Positions 23,126 through 34,299 of a stretch of 64,000 nucleotides of DNA are shown here, one piece after another. This stretch comes from Bettongia penicillata ogilbyi (Eukaryota; Chordata; Mammalia; Diprotodontia; Potoroidae): assembly GCA_023548195.1 (NCBI GenBank), contig JAJHZJ010000121.1:4405680-4469679 (forward strand), written 5' to 3'. The notes beneath the pieces were generated by a model. It was not told the DNA's origin. It was given only the letters and a program-made list of their open reading frames with translations, and made no database searches. Each line of letters opens with the position of its first letter. Position 1 is the first letter of the stretch. The position numbers and the translations under genes are program-made.

Positions 23126-25192
23126 ATTTTTCTTTGCTATTATTTGTTATATTGTTTGACTATTACCTTAGTAATAGTCTGGTTGAAAAAAGAGTAGAAG
23201 GTAAAAATAGAATCTTCATGATGGAAAATTTGGACAATTTCTGAAATCAATTGTAAAATCAATATGTTAATGATACTAAAGGCAGTAAATGAAGTCTTTT
23301 TAAAAAACATACCTTTCAGGAAGAAAGATGCACATTAAACATAGGCATCAACGGGCACCTGTCTAGGACCGTTGAGGTTCAGGCTGGGTTGAATGAGGGA
23401 GATAGATACAGTGACTTCTGAGCTCCCTTACAACACTAGGAATCTGTGCTTAGTTGGTAATTATGTTGCTTCTTTTTATATCAGATTTCCCTTTTTTCCA
23501 TTCCAAGTTAACCTTGTTTGACCCACTTCTTATCAGTGAATTACAAGAATACTTTAGGCTACATGAGATTGGAAAAAGGAATCACTACTTTGGGTACCAC
23601 TTTCATTAATAATCAGTCAAAGCAGTTATATAGATGTTCTCAGTTTTTGTAAGGGCATCTGTATTTATGTGCTATTTTGGGGAGAGAGATGGACTAGAAC
23701 ATGGCAAAAATCTACTAAGTCTGTGTAATTCAAGGCAAAGAATAGAACTTAGTTTTTTTCCAAAATATTATTCATATGTCACCTTCAACCATTCTTCTGA
23801 ACAAATATGGGGATGTTTGTCTTTGGGCATATGCGAGGTTTCAACTGTAATATTTTTTATCAGTTTTAGATAAAAATTTTGTCCTTTTATTTCTATGTGT
23901 CCATCCTCCTACATTTGTTTTAAAGTGAAATTAAACATAAAAAACAAGACTCTTAACCTTAAAAAGTCTTAAAAATACCTAAAAATTCCCTTCATAATCT
24001 CTATGTAAACTGTCCACCTATTTCCTGCTTTCCCTGAAGGACCACATTTGAGAGGATTTAAACAATTTCTTTTTTAGTTTTATTCTTAATTTTTTTTTAT
24101 AAATAGCATTTCAATAGCATTGTTATTCTTGTTAACTATTTTCCATCACAAATATATAGTTAGATCTTGCAGTGTCTTTCTCAGAACTCTTTTTAGAAAT
24201 AGAAACTAGGAGGGATTTCAGATGTTTATGATTCAGAGTTGCTGATTAGATGCTTATCATCATTGTTCACTCCATAGTGATATATGCTGTGTTGGGGTTC
24301 AGGGCAGTGAGGTCACAGACCTGCTTTCATGTTCAGTGGTTGTCTTCGTTTTCATCTTCCTCTCACTACTCCCGTAGGTCCTCTCTCTTCTCATGCCACC
24401 TGGGGCCTGAAAGTTTGTTCAGCATTTATCTCACAAAGAGATGTTGCTAGCAATTACCCTAATTCTGTTTAACAATAAGGACAAGGTGCTGGGAAGTTCT
24501 GCTGTCACCCAGGTATTGTTATGTATTTCACCCAACGCCAGAGGCACCCTGGGTGAAAGTTGCAGGTATAGTATGGTTCTCACAGAGATAAAGACCTCTA
24601 TTTCCTCCCTTCCTTCCTCTCACCGTGTGTGTCAATGATTATTTAGTCTAGGATTTTGGTCTATGTAGATTGATCTAATTAGTCTGTTGAAGCTCATGAT
24701 CTACCCATGGGGAGACTCTGCCCTCTTCTCTTCCTACTGCATTTTAGTGTGGTCTAATCAGGTGAATATGGCATAATCAAGTTGATCATGCATGCATAAT
24801 TTGACAGTGTACCATTTTTACTCATGACTGACAAACATAAATAATAAAATGAAATATAATAACACAATTACCATTGAGTTACGCATCTATAGTTATGCTT
24901 CTATAGTTTCTCTCAAGCTTGGGCAGCTCTTAATTGGTTAAGAGCCATGACCCAAACCCAAGAGCTTAAGATAGCGTCAGATTTCTTAAACTTAACACTT
25001 CTTCGCCTGCTGTTTCTGGGAAATAGCCACTGTCCCCGACGCTGGAGCTAGCGCGAGTTAGAGTGGAATTGTAATCTCATCTCCGTTCCTCAGTCTCAGT
25101 TGGTGTTCTTATGCACTAACTAGCAGATTACCAAGGCCATATAGCATGACTCACTGAGCCACCTAGCTGCCTCTGTTTACACTTAACAATGG
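23126..25192. other. Unassigned sequence with a perfect hairpin
   Basis: No gene or known repeat. A perfect 8-base-arm hairpin, gctcttaa-ttgg-ttaagagc, lies at 24926-24945, followed shortly by a further aagagcttaag. Bases 24985-25060 are unusually CpG-bearing (ccccgacgctggagctagcg). Confidence 0.4.
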
Positions 25193-25262
25193 ACAATTAA
25201 CCGATCAATGAATGACTATTAAGTGCTTATTATATGGCAGGCATCGTATCAAGTAGAAGCAA
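25193..25262 (-). repeat. L2 3' end fragment, minus strand
   Basis: Reads aattaaccgatcaatgaatg, then ttaagtgcttattatatggc aggcatcgtatcaag, the reverse of the L2 terminus. Confidence 0.6.
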
Positions 25263-25274
25263 ATCAATAACAAA

Positions 25275-25610
25275 TGAACAAAAAAATTTTTTATCCTGTG
25301 CCCCATTCCAAGTTTAAGTTCTGTTGTCATTGGCTTTATTTTCTTTTTCTTTTAAAATATCGTTATAATCATTGTGATACAGCTTCGGGTCTGTTGATCC
25401 CACTTTACATCACTTTGTACAGGTTTTCCTATATTTCCTTGTATGCTTCATCTTTACCATTTTTGGAACACCATCACAATACATTACATCAACATGCCAA
25501 GATTTATTCAGCCATTCTTCAGTTATTGGATAAAGAAGTTGTTTCCAATAGTTTGCTATTACAAATTGAGCAGCCATGAATAAAATAAACTTTTGGAACA
25601 TAACCTGTTT
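25275..25610 (-). mobile_element. L1 3' end, minus strand
   Basis: Plus-strand landmarks catcacaatacattacatca, agatttattcagccattctt, cagttattggataaagaagt and attgagcagccatgaataa are complements of the ORF2 C-terminal region. The element is short and diverged. Confidence 0.75.
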
Positions 25611-26284
25611 GTAAGTTGGAGAATATTCTAACTTCTTGGAGAATGTATGCTAGAAAATTGAAATTATTATGATGAAAGAAAAACAACCCTCATCATATGT
25701 GTTACAAGAAGAGAACTCTTCTTTGGTACTAATGCACTGAACCTCTTTTTGGTCTAAGATCTCTGTGAGCCTGTGCTGCCAGAGAATGCAGGCAGAATGA
25801 GTCATTTTGTCCATGTTTTGGTGAAGGATTTGGAATAAAGGAAAAGCTGGCCCATAGAAAAACATACAAAACAAACTTAGGTTTGGGAACGATCCCAGAT
25901 CTTACTTCCTAGACCAGCTGGGTAGGGATTCATCTTCGAGAGGACACATCCCTCTCCTTCAGAATGTAAAGAAAAGAGGAATGAATTGCTCTTGAGTTTC
26001 CTTGGCAGCTGGTCAAAGAGCAGCACTTGGGTCTCTGGGCCAGCAGGCTATTGCTGAGTTACCTGACACAGTGAGGTAGCAAAGGGTTAGAGAAGGGCTG
26101 GTGAAATAACAGTGGTATTGCAAAAGTGAAAATTACAACAACCTCTTTTAAAGCTGTGGGTTGTGTGAGGGAAAGAAAAAAAATTCATTTTTGTGGAAGA
26201 TGCTTTTTTTGGATGCCTTAGAAGCTGATGCTGCAAGCAAACAAAATGCAAGCTTTCCATGCAGTTATCACTATAAAAGAGGAT
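25611..26284. other. Unassigned sequence
   Basis: No recognised gene or repeat. Bases 26150-26280 look repeat-free and moderately complex. Confidence 0.35.
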
Positions 26285-26375
26285 AATATAGTATTTATAG
26301 CTAGAAGGAAGCTTGGTAATAATCTAATCTAAGCCCTTCATTTTGCAGATCAAGAAGTTGAGGCTCTGAACATTC
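26285..26375 (-). repeat. MIR-type SINE fragment, minus strand
   Basis: The text agctagaaggaagcttggta, taatctaatctaagcccttc, attttgcagatcaagaagtt and gaggctctga is the complement of the SINE core. Confidence 0.6.
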
Positions 26376-27459
26376 ATTCTTACTTAGAATTTCTGCTTGA
26401 AAAGAGCCAATCTTTTAATTTTATAAGACGTCAGCCCTTCTGCAGGGTCCTTGAGAAGCTAGGCTAGTTAGAATGCACTGAGAAGTAAGATAAGATAGAA
26501 AATAAATCTCATATGCATTGGGACAAAAGAAGAGAGTAAGAATCCTACAATGCTATGGCAGCATTAGATGGCCTCTAGATTAATCTTCATGTTTCAGTTT
26601 AAATAAAGATCGGAGTTCTTATCATTTTCTTCCAAGTTACTATAGTGGGCAAAGACTTTATTTCATGATCATACTTATTTGTCCCGATATCTTCCAATTT
26701 TGAGATATGCCACAATTCAATACAAGGGAATCACCCAACTACATAATTATTTAAAAGTTTCTAGAGACCAATATATATTTTTAAATGGCTACTTTTTCCT
26801 TGCTAAATTTCCTTTGATAATTAACCAAGACAACCCAAGCCAAACCATTAACCCCTAAGAGATGGGACTTAGTAGTTTGTTAATCTTTTCTTTCTGAATG
26901 CTCAAATTCTTACAACACCCATAAAGAAAATGAGTTTGACAGTGGTCTTTCTAGAGTTCATTTTTTTTTGTGTACATCGTATGATGTGAAATTATATTCA
27001 TTTGCAGCCTCTATAAGGTTGCAGGGGAAGAATTAATACAGGTCAGAATGAAGCTGCCCTGGTGGAACTGAGTGGGGAAAAACCATACAATGTTTCATCC
27101 CCTTGCTGGGATAAAGACAACAGCATCTCAGGGGCTCCCACTCTGAGGAATACAATGTCAAAAAATAAACAAAAACAGGAGGGAGAATTGCAATGTGTTT
27201 GCTGCCTCCTGTCGAATTCCATCTTGATTGAACTGTTTTGATTTTACTTAAGGAGGAACCTGGGAAATCTACCTAGAAAACTACTAGACGTATGGTGTCC
27301 AGTATGAAGAACTTTCTAGCAATGGTTTGATGGAGAAGAGAGAGAAACAATGCTGAAAGGCACCTGCTGGTTCTTCTCATTGTTCCACCTCTCTTTGTAT
27401 CCTTGTCTCACCTATGACTCTCCTCTGCCTTTTGTGTAATGTTATATCTTCTTAAATAA
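26376..27459. other. Unique sequence with candidate conserved block 26985-27250
   Basis: No gene or repeat recognised. Bases 26985-27250 (ttcatttgcagcctctataa to ccatcttgattgaactgttt) are repeat-free and balanced in composition. This is suggestive of conserved non-coding DNA but untested. Confidence 0.3.
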
Positions 27460-27910
27460 CAAAAGAAACAGTAATAATGATGATGGTGATGATCATGGCT
27501 AAAGTTTTATAGTGTACACAAAATTCTGCCAAGTGTTTTATGTGTATTTTCTCACTGGAGAATTTTAGCATCCTTGTAAGGTAGGTATTATCATTATTAT
27601 CTCCATTTTATAGATAAGGAAACTGAGAATCAAACAGATTAATTAGGGATGGGGAACCTGCAGCCTCAAGGCCACAAGGGACCTTCTAGGTCCTTGAGTG
27701 TGGTCTTTTGACTGAGTCCAGGTGTTACAGAACCTTTTATTAAGGGCCTTTGTTCTGTGAAGTTTGGATTCAGTCAAAGGGCTGCACTTGAGCACCTAAA
27801 GGGCCATATGTGCATTAAATGATTTACCCTTAGTCATGTTGCTATCAACTAATAGGGTGGATTTGAACCCAGATTGCTTCTGACTCAAAGTCTAGCACTC
27901 ATTGTACCAT
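27460..27910 (-). repeat. MIR-type SINE, minus strand, split by a palindromic MITE
   Basis: The left part reads gtaataatgatgatggtgat, ttgtaaggtaggtattatca, ctccattttatagataagga and aactgagaatcaaacagatt. The right part continues gatttacccttagtcatgtt gc, ggatttgaacccagattgct and tctagcactcattgtacc. The MITE at 27655-27812 lies between them. Confidence 0.8.
27655..27812. mobile_element. Palindromic hAT-type MITE, right end truncated
   Basis: Starts gggatggggaacctgcagcc tcaaggcc. Its two halves are inverted copies: ggtccttgagtgtggtcttt against the complement of caaagggctgcacttgagca. The same element, with both ends, is at 61209-61414. It contains no coding sequence. Confidence 0.8.
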
Positions 27911-28084
27911 TTTAATGGTGAATAAAGATCAACACAACATGAAAACCAGCTTCGGGGGCTGCTAATTCTTAAAGTGCAGCAGATAGATGGTACTGGTAAT
28001 ATCAGTAGGCGAAGAGACATGTGAGAGCAGTACCAGCGAAACTCAGGGATGAGATTATCTAGATGGAGGGGACTATGAAAAATA

Positions 28085-28187
28085 TCCACATCAAAGAACC
28101 ATCAAGGAAAATGACAAATAAGGAAAAGACTTCTGGAAAGCCCTCTTGCAGCAGTTTAGATTTGAATTGAAACTTGAAGGAATTCAG
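28085..28187 (-). repeat. L2 fragment, minus strand
   Basis: The text cttctggaaagccctcttgc followed by gaaacttgaaggaattcaga is the reverse of the L2 segment CTGGCTTCCTTCAAG. It sits just before a second L2 that starts again from the 3' end. Confidence 0.6.
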
Positions 28188-29708
28188 AGAAACAATCACT
28201 CAGTTTGATACCAGACACTGTGCAAGGCACTATGTGCATCATGATTGAAGCATCTGCTCACAAACAGTTTACATTTTAATAAGAGAGATGATAATGAAAT
28301 ATATAGGTATATATGGAATAAATAGGAAGAGAATAAGTAAGAATAAATACAAGATAGTTTGGGAAGAATAATGTAGATGTAGTGTAGCAGATAAAGGGAT
28401 CTGGAAAGACTTTATGGAAAAGATGGTGCTTGATCTGTGACTTGAAGGGAAGAGAGAGATTCTATGAAGTGGAAGTGAGGCAGAAATGTCCGCCAAGAAT
28501 ATAGACAGTCAAAAAAAAGGCAGAGATGCAGGGATGGACTGTTGTGTGTGAGGAACAGAGACAAAGTCAATTTGGCTGAATCAGAATATGGGAAGGGGAG
28601 TAATATCCAATGAGACTAAAAAGATAGAGTGGGAGCAGGTTGTGAAGGGCTTTAAAAACTGAACAGAGGAGTTTTATTTTATTCTTGATGTAAGAGGGAA
28701 ACACTGGAGTTTATTAAGTAGGGGAGGAACATGTCAGATCTGTACTTAGAGATATTCATTTTGGCAGCCGTGCATAAAATGGTTTGAAGTAGGGAAGAAT
28801 CTTGAGGCAGGGAAATCCATTAGGAAAATGTTGCTATATAGGTAAGAGGTGGTATGGACCCAAAGAAGGTGTTAGCTGTGTAAGTAAATAGCAGGGATTG
28901 AATTCAAGAGATGTTGGAGAGGTAGAAATGTCAAGATTTAGCGATGGATTGGATATTTAAGGTGAGGATGAGTCAAGGGTAGCTAATATTAAGGTAATGA
29001 ACCTAGGAGACTGGAAAGATGATGGTGCCTTCAACAGAAAAGGAAAAGGAAAATATTGAGTGAGCTTGGTGAAGGGAAAGGAAGATAATAATTTAAATTT
29101 TGGATATGATGAATTTGTGATCTTTCCAGGCCATCCAATTTGAAATATCCAACAGTTCGGTGATATGAGATTGAAATTTAGGGAAGCGATGGATTCATCT
29201 GCATAGAAATGATGTAATATTATGAGAGCTGATGAATTCCCTGAAAGAAGAGAGAGACACACAGAGAAACAGAGACAGGTGGACAGAAACGGAGACAGAT
29301 TCACACAAAGAGAAATCCAGAGACAGAGAGACCCAGAAAGAGACACACAGAAAGAAAGAGAGAAGAGTAAAGGACCTAGGACTGAATACTGGAGAATACC
29401 CAAGTATTCAATACCCAGTGATTATGGGGTATAATCTGAATTATGAGGATGCTAAACAGAATGAATGGAGGTTATATAGATTGGAGGAGAATCAAAGAAC
29501 ATAATGTCACAAAAGGTCAGAGAGGGGAGAATATTAAAGAGGAGGTCAACATTATCTATTTCAATGGATAGGTCATGAATGTGATTACTCAAAAAAGAGC
29601 ATCAGATTTGATAATTAAGATATCATTGGTAACTTTGGCTGAAGTATAAAGTCAGAAATCTTTTCCCAAAGAGTTGAAGAATAAAAAAAAGGAAGTAGAA
29701 GCAGCAAT
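28188..29708 (-). mobile_element. Long L2 LINE, minus strand, 3' part with reverse-transcriptase remnants
   Basis: Starts at the L2 3' end (tgataccagacactgtgcaa) and runs into coding sequence. In minus-strand translation at 28957-29403 there is SVLGPLLFSLSF, the conserved box normally GSVLGPLLF, then FYADES where an active enzyme has YADD. Near 29540-29590 the order HDLSxxxDNVD parallels LDLSAAFDTVDH. A purine-rich decayed repeat (29240-29370) has expanded inside it. Stops and the altered catalytic Asp show it is dead. It resumes at 31738 after an L1 insertion. Confidence 0.85.
29240..29370. repeat. Purine-rich degenerate repeat (GACA/GAGA)
   Basis: Runs such as agagagagacacacagagaa, acagagacaggtggacagaa and gagacagagagacccagaaa lie within the L2. 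They produce spurious charged open frames on the plus strand. Confidence 0.85.
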
Positions 29709-29736
29709 TGTAAACATGTTTTTCTGTCTTTCTTTC

Positions 29737-29848
29737 CTTCTCCTTCCTTCCTTCCTTCCTTCCTTCCTTCCTTCCTTCCTTCCTTCCTTCCTTCCTTCCT
29801 TCCTTCCTTCCTTCCTTCCTTCCTTCCTTCCTTCCTTCCTTCTTTCCT
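29737..29848. repeat. (TTCC)n microsatellite derived from the L1 tail
   Basis: About 27 near-perfect TTCC units, read as GGAA on the L1 strand. They lie between the left target-site copy (to 29725) and the L1 3' UTR, exactly where the poly(A) tail should be. A 'FLPS' repeat open frame across it is an artefact. Confidence 0.95.
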
Positions 29849-30040
29849 GTTCTATAATCCCTACTATAAATTCTATGATTTATGAAATTCTACCCCCACC
29901 CCCCTCCCTCCCCAAGACGGCACACAGTTCTATATAGGATCTACATATACTTTCCTACTGAATATGTTTTCACTATAGTCATGCTGTATAGACAAACTAA
30001 AATAAATGGAAGAAATCATATAACAAATCAAAACATAATA

Positions 30041-30062
30041 CACACACACACACACACACAAA
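30041..30062. repeat. (CA)n microsatellite in L1 3' UTR
   Basis: Eleven CA units in the 3' UTR of the minus-strand L1. Confidence 0.95.
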
Positions 30063-31737
30063 CATGATCTGCTACATTCTGTGAATGAATTCCATAGTTC
30101 TTTCTCTGAGTGTGGAAGGCATTTTGCCTTAGAAGACAATTGGGAATTTTTTTTTTAAGTTCTTGCATTGTTACGGAGTTCCAAGTCTGCCAGAAAAAAC
30201 TCTTGCACACTGTGGTTGTTGCTGTGCACGAAGTTCTCCTGGTTCTGCTCCTTTCACTCAACATCAGATCATATAAGTCCTTCCAGGCCTCCCTGAAGTC
30301 TTCTTGTTCATCATTTCTTATGGCACAATAGTACTGCATTACATTCATATACCATAATTTATTCAGCCATTCCCCAATTGAAGGGCATCCCTTTGACTTC
30401 CAGTTTTGGGCAACTACAAAGAGTGCTGCTATAAATATTTTTGTACACATGGGACCCTTTCCCATTTTTATGATCTCTTGGGGATACAGTCCTAGTAGCA
30501 ACATTGCTGGGTCAAAGGATATGCACATTTTTGTAGCCCTTTGGGTATAGTTCCAAACTGCTCTCCAGAATGGTTGGATGAGCTCACAGCTCCTCTCACA
30601 GCTCCTCTAACAATGAATTAGTGTTCCAACCCTCCTACATCCTCTCCAACATTTATCATTTTCCTGTTCTGTTCTGTTTGCCAATCTTATAAGTGTGATG
30701 TGATACCTCAGAGTTGTTTTGATTTGCATCTCTCTAATCAAAAGTGATTTAGAGCATTTTCATATGATTATAGATATCTTTAATTTCTTCCTCTGAAAAT
30801 TGCCTGTTCATATCCTCTGACCATTTATCATTTGGGGAATGTCTTGTATTATTGTACATTTGACTCAGTTCTCTATATAGAAATAAGGCCTTCATCCCCG
30901 AGACTAGCTGTAAAAATTCTTTCCCAATTTACTATATCCCTCCAAATTTTGGTTGCATTGGGTTTGGTTGTGCAAAAACTTTTCAGTTTAATGTAATCAA
31001 AATTATCCATCTTGCGTTTCATAATGCTTTCTATCTCTTCTTTAGTAAAAAAATTCTTCCCTTCTCCATAAATCTGATAAATACACTATTCCTTGCTCCT
31101 CCAGTTTGTCCATGGTATGAATCTTTATACCTAGATTGTGTTCCCATTTGGACTTTATTCTTGTGTACAGTGTCAGGCACTGGGCTATCTATGCCTAGTT
31201 TCTGCCACACGGTTATCCAGTTTTCCCAGAAATTTTTGTCAAACAGTGAGTTCTTATCCCAGAAGCTGGGATCCTTGGGTTTATTAAACAGGAGATTGCT
31301 ATATTCCTTGCCTACTGTGTCTTGACTGCCAAGTCTATTCCACTTGTCTACCCTTCTGTTTCTTAGCCAATACCAAGTGGTTTTGATAATTACTACTTTA
31401 TAATACAATTTGAGATCTGGTAACACTAGGCCACCTTCCCTAGCATTTCTTTTCATTAGTCCCTTTGATATTCTGGACCTTTTGTTCTTCCAGATGAATT
31501 TTGATATTATTTTATCCAGCCCTAGAAAATAATTATCTGATAGTTTAATTGGTATGGCACTAAATAAGTAAATTAATTCAGGTAGAATTGTCATTTTTAT
31601 TTATATTAGCTCAACCTACCCATGCACCTGATGTTTTTCTACTTACTTAGATCTGACTTTATTTGTGCAAAAAGTATCTTGTAATTGTGCACATATAGTC
31701 CCTGGGTTTGTTTTGGCAGGTGCAAACATCTTTTTCT

Positions 31738-32700
31738 AGGAATGTGGCTAAGAAAATCAGAAGGGACATATAATAATGGTTAAAAAAGATAGTGGGATTT
31801 AATAAATGTCTTTTTTAATGCTGGAGAAGATTTGGGCATATTTGAAGGCAATTGAGAGCTGATAGGTAAGGAGAGTTTGAAGATTAGAACAAAATAAGTA
31901 AGATTGCAATCTTCTGGAGAAGACAGGACCAAAGGCACATGTAGAGTAGTTGGGTGGTCTTAGAAAGGAGAAGGGCCACCACATTGTCAGTGAGTGGGGA
32001 AAAGGAAGATAGACTGAGGAGCGATGTTAAGGGTTTGGAGATAATTAGAAGGGGAAAAGGGAAAGTCATATCACATGGAATCAAATTTTCTCATTGAGGT
32101 CTTCTGATGTTAGAAAATGGGAAGGTGAAGGTTTTGGGAGGCTTGAAGAGACTAGAAAATGTTTGGAAAAACTTGTATGGGAACTGAGATATGGATAAAA
32201 ATTGCTTTGCTTCAGTGAAGGCCAGTGAAACCCCAAAAAGGTTGCAGTTAGGTAGAGTTAAGCAGTGACTAAGATGAAAGGACAGTCTTAGTCATAGATG
32301 GGAATTTCATAAATCAACGTCACAGAAGTATAATAAAGATTTGGCATGATGGCGTGCTGTATAAGGTATGATAATCTCTGTGGGTATCTGAGGTAGAATT
32401 AATTCTTTAAGGCCATTGGAATTTAGGAGATTGGTAGAGACTAGAGTATTTAGAGACCATGTGAATACTGAAATAGTCAGTAGAAAGGGTCAGGGTGGGG
32501 AGAAAACAGAGCCAGGTTCAAAACCTAAATCTAAATTGAGAAAAGAGGGAGTGATCTGAAGGACTGGTAGATCATAATAACTGGCATGTACACAGGGTGA
32601 TACAGTTTAATGGAGAGAACTCCAAAAGAAGAAGGGCTGCTGAGAGGTAGATGTGGCAGGGATGCAAGGAGGAGGAGAGCAGGGATAGGAATTTGCTAGA
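31738..32700 (-). mobile_element. L2 LINE, 5'-ward continuation, minus strand
   Basis: Resumes the L2 cut at 29708. Joined across the L1, the host text runs gaagtagaagcagcaattgt ... aggaatgtggctaagaaaat, which follows the L2 order. It continues through agatagtgggatttaataaa, gtgagtggggaaaaggaaga and further degraded purine-rich sequence to about 32700. No intact frame. Confidence 0.75.
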
Positions 32701-32741
32701 TATGTGGCAGCAGAGTTGCCAGGCTTGCCAATTTCCATTCT

Positions 32742-33006
32742 CAGTCTTCTCTTCTCCAGCCTAAACATTCCCTAGTTCCTTTGACCAATCTCCACATAGC
32801 ATGGATTTAAGACCTTTTACCACCTTAGTTGCTCTCCTTTGGACATTATCCAGCTTTTCAGTGTAATTATCAGATGGTGAAACCTTAAACTTAACATAAT
32901 ACTTCAGATGTAGTCTGATGGGGACAAGGTACCAAGGGACTCTCACCTCTTAATTCTTGGAAGCTAAACCTTTCTTAATGTACTCCAAAGTCACACGCAC
33001 TTTTTC
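32742..33006 (-). mobile_element. CR1/L3-type LINE, C-terminal end of ORF2, minus strand
   Basis: Minus-strand translation at 32761-32946 contains EKLDNVQRRATKVVKGL followed by KELGNV. This corresponds to the conserved CR1-clade C-terminus (VQRRATK, KGLEHL, RLKELGL). The plus-strand text acttcagatgtagtctgatg is the familiar reversed CR1/L3 3' region. Confidence 0.85.
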
Positions 33007-33160
33007 AGTCAATCAGTTAGCCAACAAACATTTATTAAGTGCCAATTTTGGGTCAGACACTGTGCTAAGTACTGAGGATACCAAAAAAAAAGCAAAAGAC
33101 TGTCCCTGCTCTCAAACTAATGGGTAAGACAATATGTACAAACAAGATAGCCTTCAAATA
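33007..33160 (-). repeat. L2 3' end, minus strand
   Basis: Reads cagtcaatcagttagccaac, aaacatttattaagtgccaa, gtcagacactgtgctaagta, ctgaggatac and ccctgctctcaaactaatgg, a clear reversed L2 terminus lying within CR1/L3 sequence. Confidence 0.8.
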
Positions 33161-33179
33161 GTCTCATTTTTTGAACATC

Positions 33180-34270
33180 TCCTTTCCCTTTTCTGTTGGG
33201 TTTTCCCATGCAGAATTTTAGTTCATTGAATAATTTTTCTTCATAACTCTTTGAAATTTGCTCTCTCCAACTCTAGAATGCATCTTAGAGTATTCCTGGC
33301 CTCCTCCTTCTCTAGCATACATTGTATAAGACCTTAGCCTGAAAGGGCCAGGGTCTCACACTGCGTCCTGAGCCATCTCCAGTCATCCTGATGAATATCA
33401 GGCCATGGGACCCAGATAGTTCAGGAGAAGAAAGTAAGGTTGGTGACCTTGCACAGCACTCCCTCTCACATATCAAAGTCAACTGCAAGTCATGTCATCA
33501 TCCTGAGGTCATGGTCCTCTTCTAGAACAAAGGACAAACACAACAACCAGCACACATTGTAAGGTAGAATAATCACTATTCCTCAGAGTTCTCATTATTT
33601 ATACCACAGAAACTAGTTTCTCTTTGTTAGCGAAAATCAGATCTAATACAGAATTTCCCCCTGTTTGTTGGTTCTTCTGCCCTTTGAAGGATGAAGTTAT
33701 TATCATTAAGGAAAGTTAAGAGAGTAGTAACTGTTCTGCTTATGCTGAGGCAGACATCTGGCTAATCTAAGCCTTCTATCATTACTGTGTCATACCACTC
33801 TGCCAGGCTAGTGATCTGTTTCTCCAACTCCTTATTTATTTATATTGTTTTTGTCCAGGTTGTCTGTAGCATATCCTCATGATGAAAGCACTTCTGTTTT
33901 TCTCTTTGACATTTACCCAAATACTGTGTGTCATACTTCCTGGTTATGGTTCCTGGATTTCCTCACATATTATATACTTATAATATACAATTCTAACCTA
34001 CCCAACCTCACCCCTCTTTACTTATCCTGTTTCTTTTAAATGAGGTTTACCCATTTAGTAATGGAGTTCATTCCAACAAGTGTCAGTGATGCCTATGATG
34101 TCCAATTCCCCTCCTTGAATTAGGACCTCTAGTTCCTCTTATTTGTGGCCTAAATTTTGTGTATTTTCATATAGGAATTTATTTAATTTTACTGTTGGCT
34201 TCTTTCTTGGATTTTATCTTCTGTAAATTTATGAATACCTCAAGTGCTATTCTTTTATTATTATAGAGAC
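33180..34270 (-). mobile_element. CR1/L3-type LINE, endonuclease-region remnants, minus strand
   Basis: Continues the CR1/L3 copy. Text at 33610-33690 (gttagcgaaaatcagatc, acagaatttccccctg) also occurs in the second copy at 42560-42610. Near 33735-33800 the minus strand reads VMIEGLD, a stop, then PDVC, where CR1 endonucleases have MGDFNFPDICW. The reverse-transcriptase part between this and 33006 is missing. A family A SINE interrupts it at 33327-33548. Confidence 0.65.
33327..33548 (+). repeat. SINE family A, inserted in CR1/L3
   Basis: Runs from cttagcctgaaagggccagg through cactgcgtcctgagccatct, cagttcaggagaagaaagt-like text, ccttgcacagcactccctct, cctgaggtcatggtcctctt to an (AAC)-type end. 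It is flanked by agcatacattgta (33314-33326) and agcacacattgta (33549-33561), matching at 12 of 13 bases. Confidence 0.9.
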
Positions 34271-34299
34271 TTTTCAGCTCAGATTCTTGAACTTATTAA

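Larger units (their letters stand above)
29726..31720 (-). mobile_element. 5'-truncated L1, minus strand, inserted in L2
   Basis: This is the best preserved L1 here. At 31031-31594 (-) the translation runs through FIWKNKRSRISK, GGLVLPDLKLYYK and TTWYWLRNRRVDKWNR, the ORF2 region after the reverse transcriptase. At 30028-30528 (-) it shows AAQNWK-like text, LWYMNVMQYYCAIRNDE and RSRTRRT, the ORF2 C-terminus. The two are in different frames. The tail at the left end is now a (TTCC)n microsatellite. Direct repeats tgtaaacatgtttttct (29709-29725) and tgcaaacatctttttct (31721-31737) match at 15 of 17 bases. Confidence 0.9.

Noticed and set aside
29222..29504. Charged, Arg/Glu/Thr-rich open frames on the plus strand
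   Set aside because: They read the purine-rich degenerate repeat inside a minus-strand L2.
29674..29937. Repeated Phe-Leu-Pro-Ser open frame
   Set aside because: Translation of the (TTCC)n tract; the same happens at 63650-63958.
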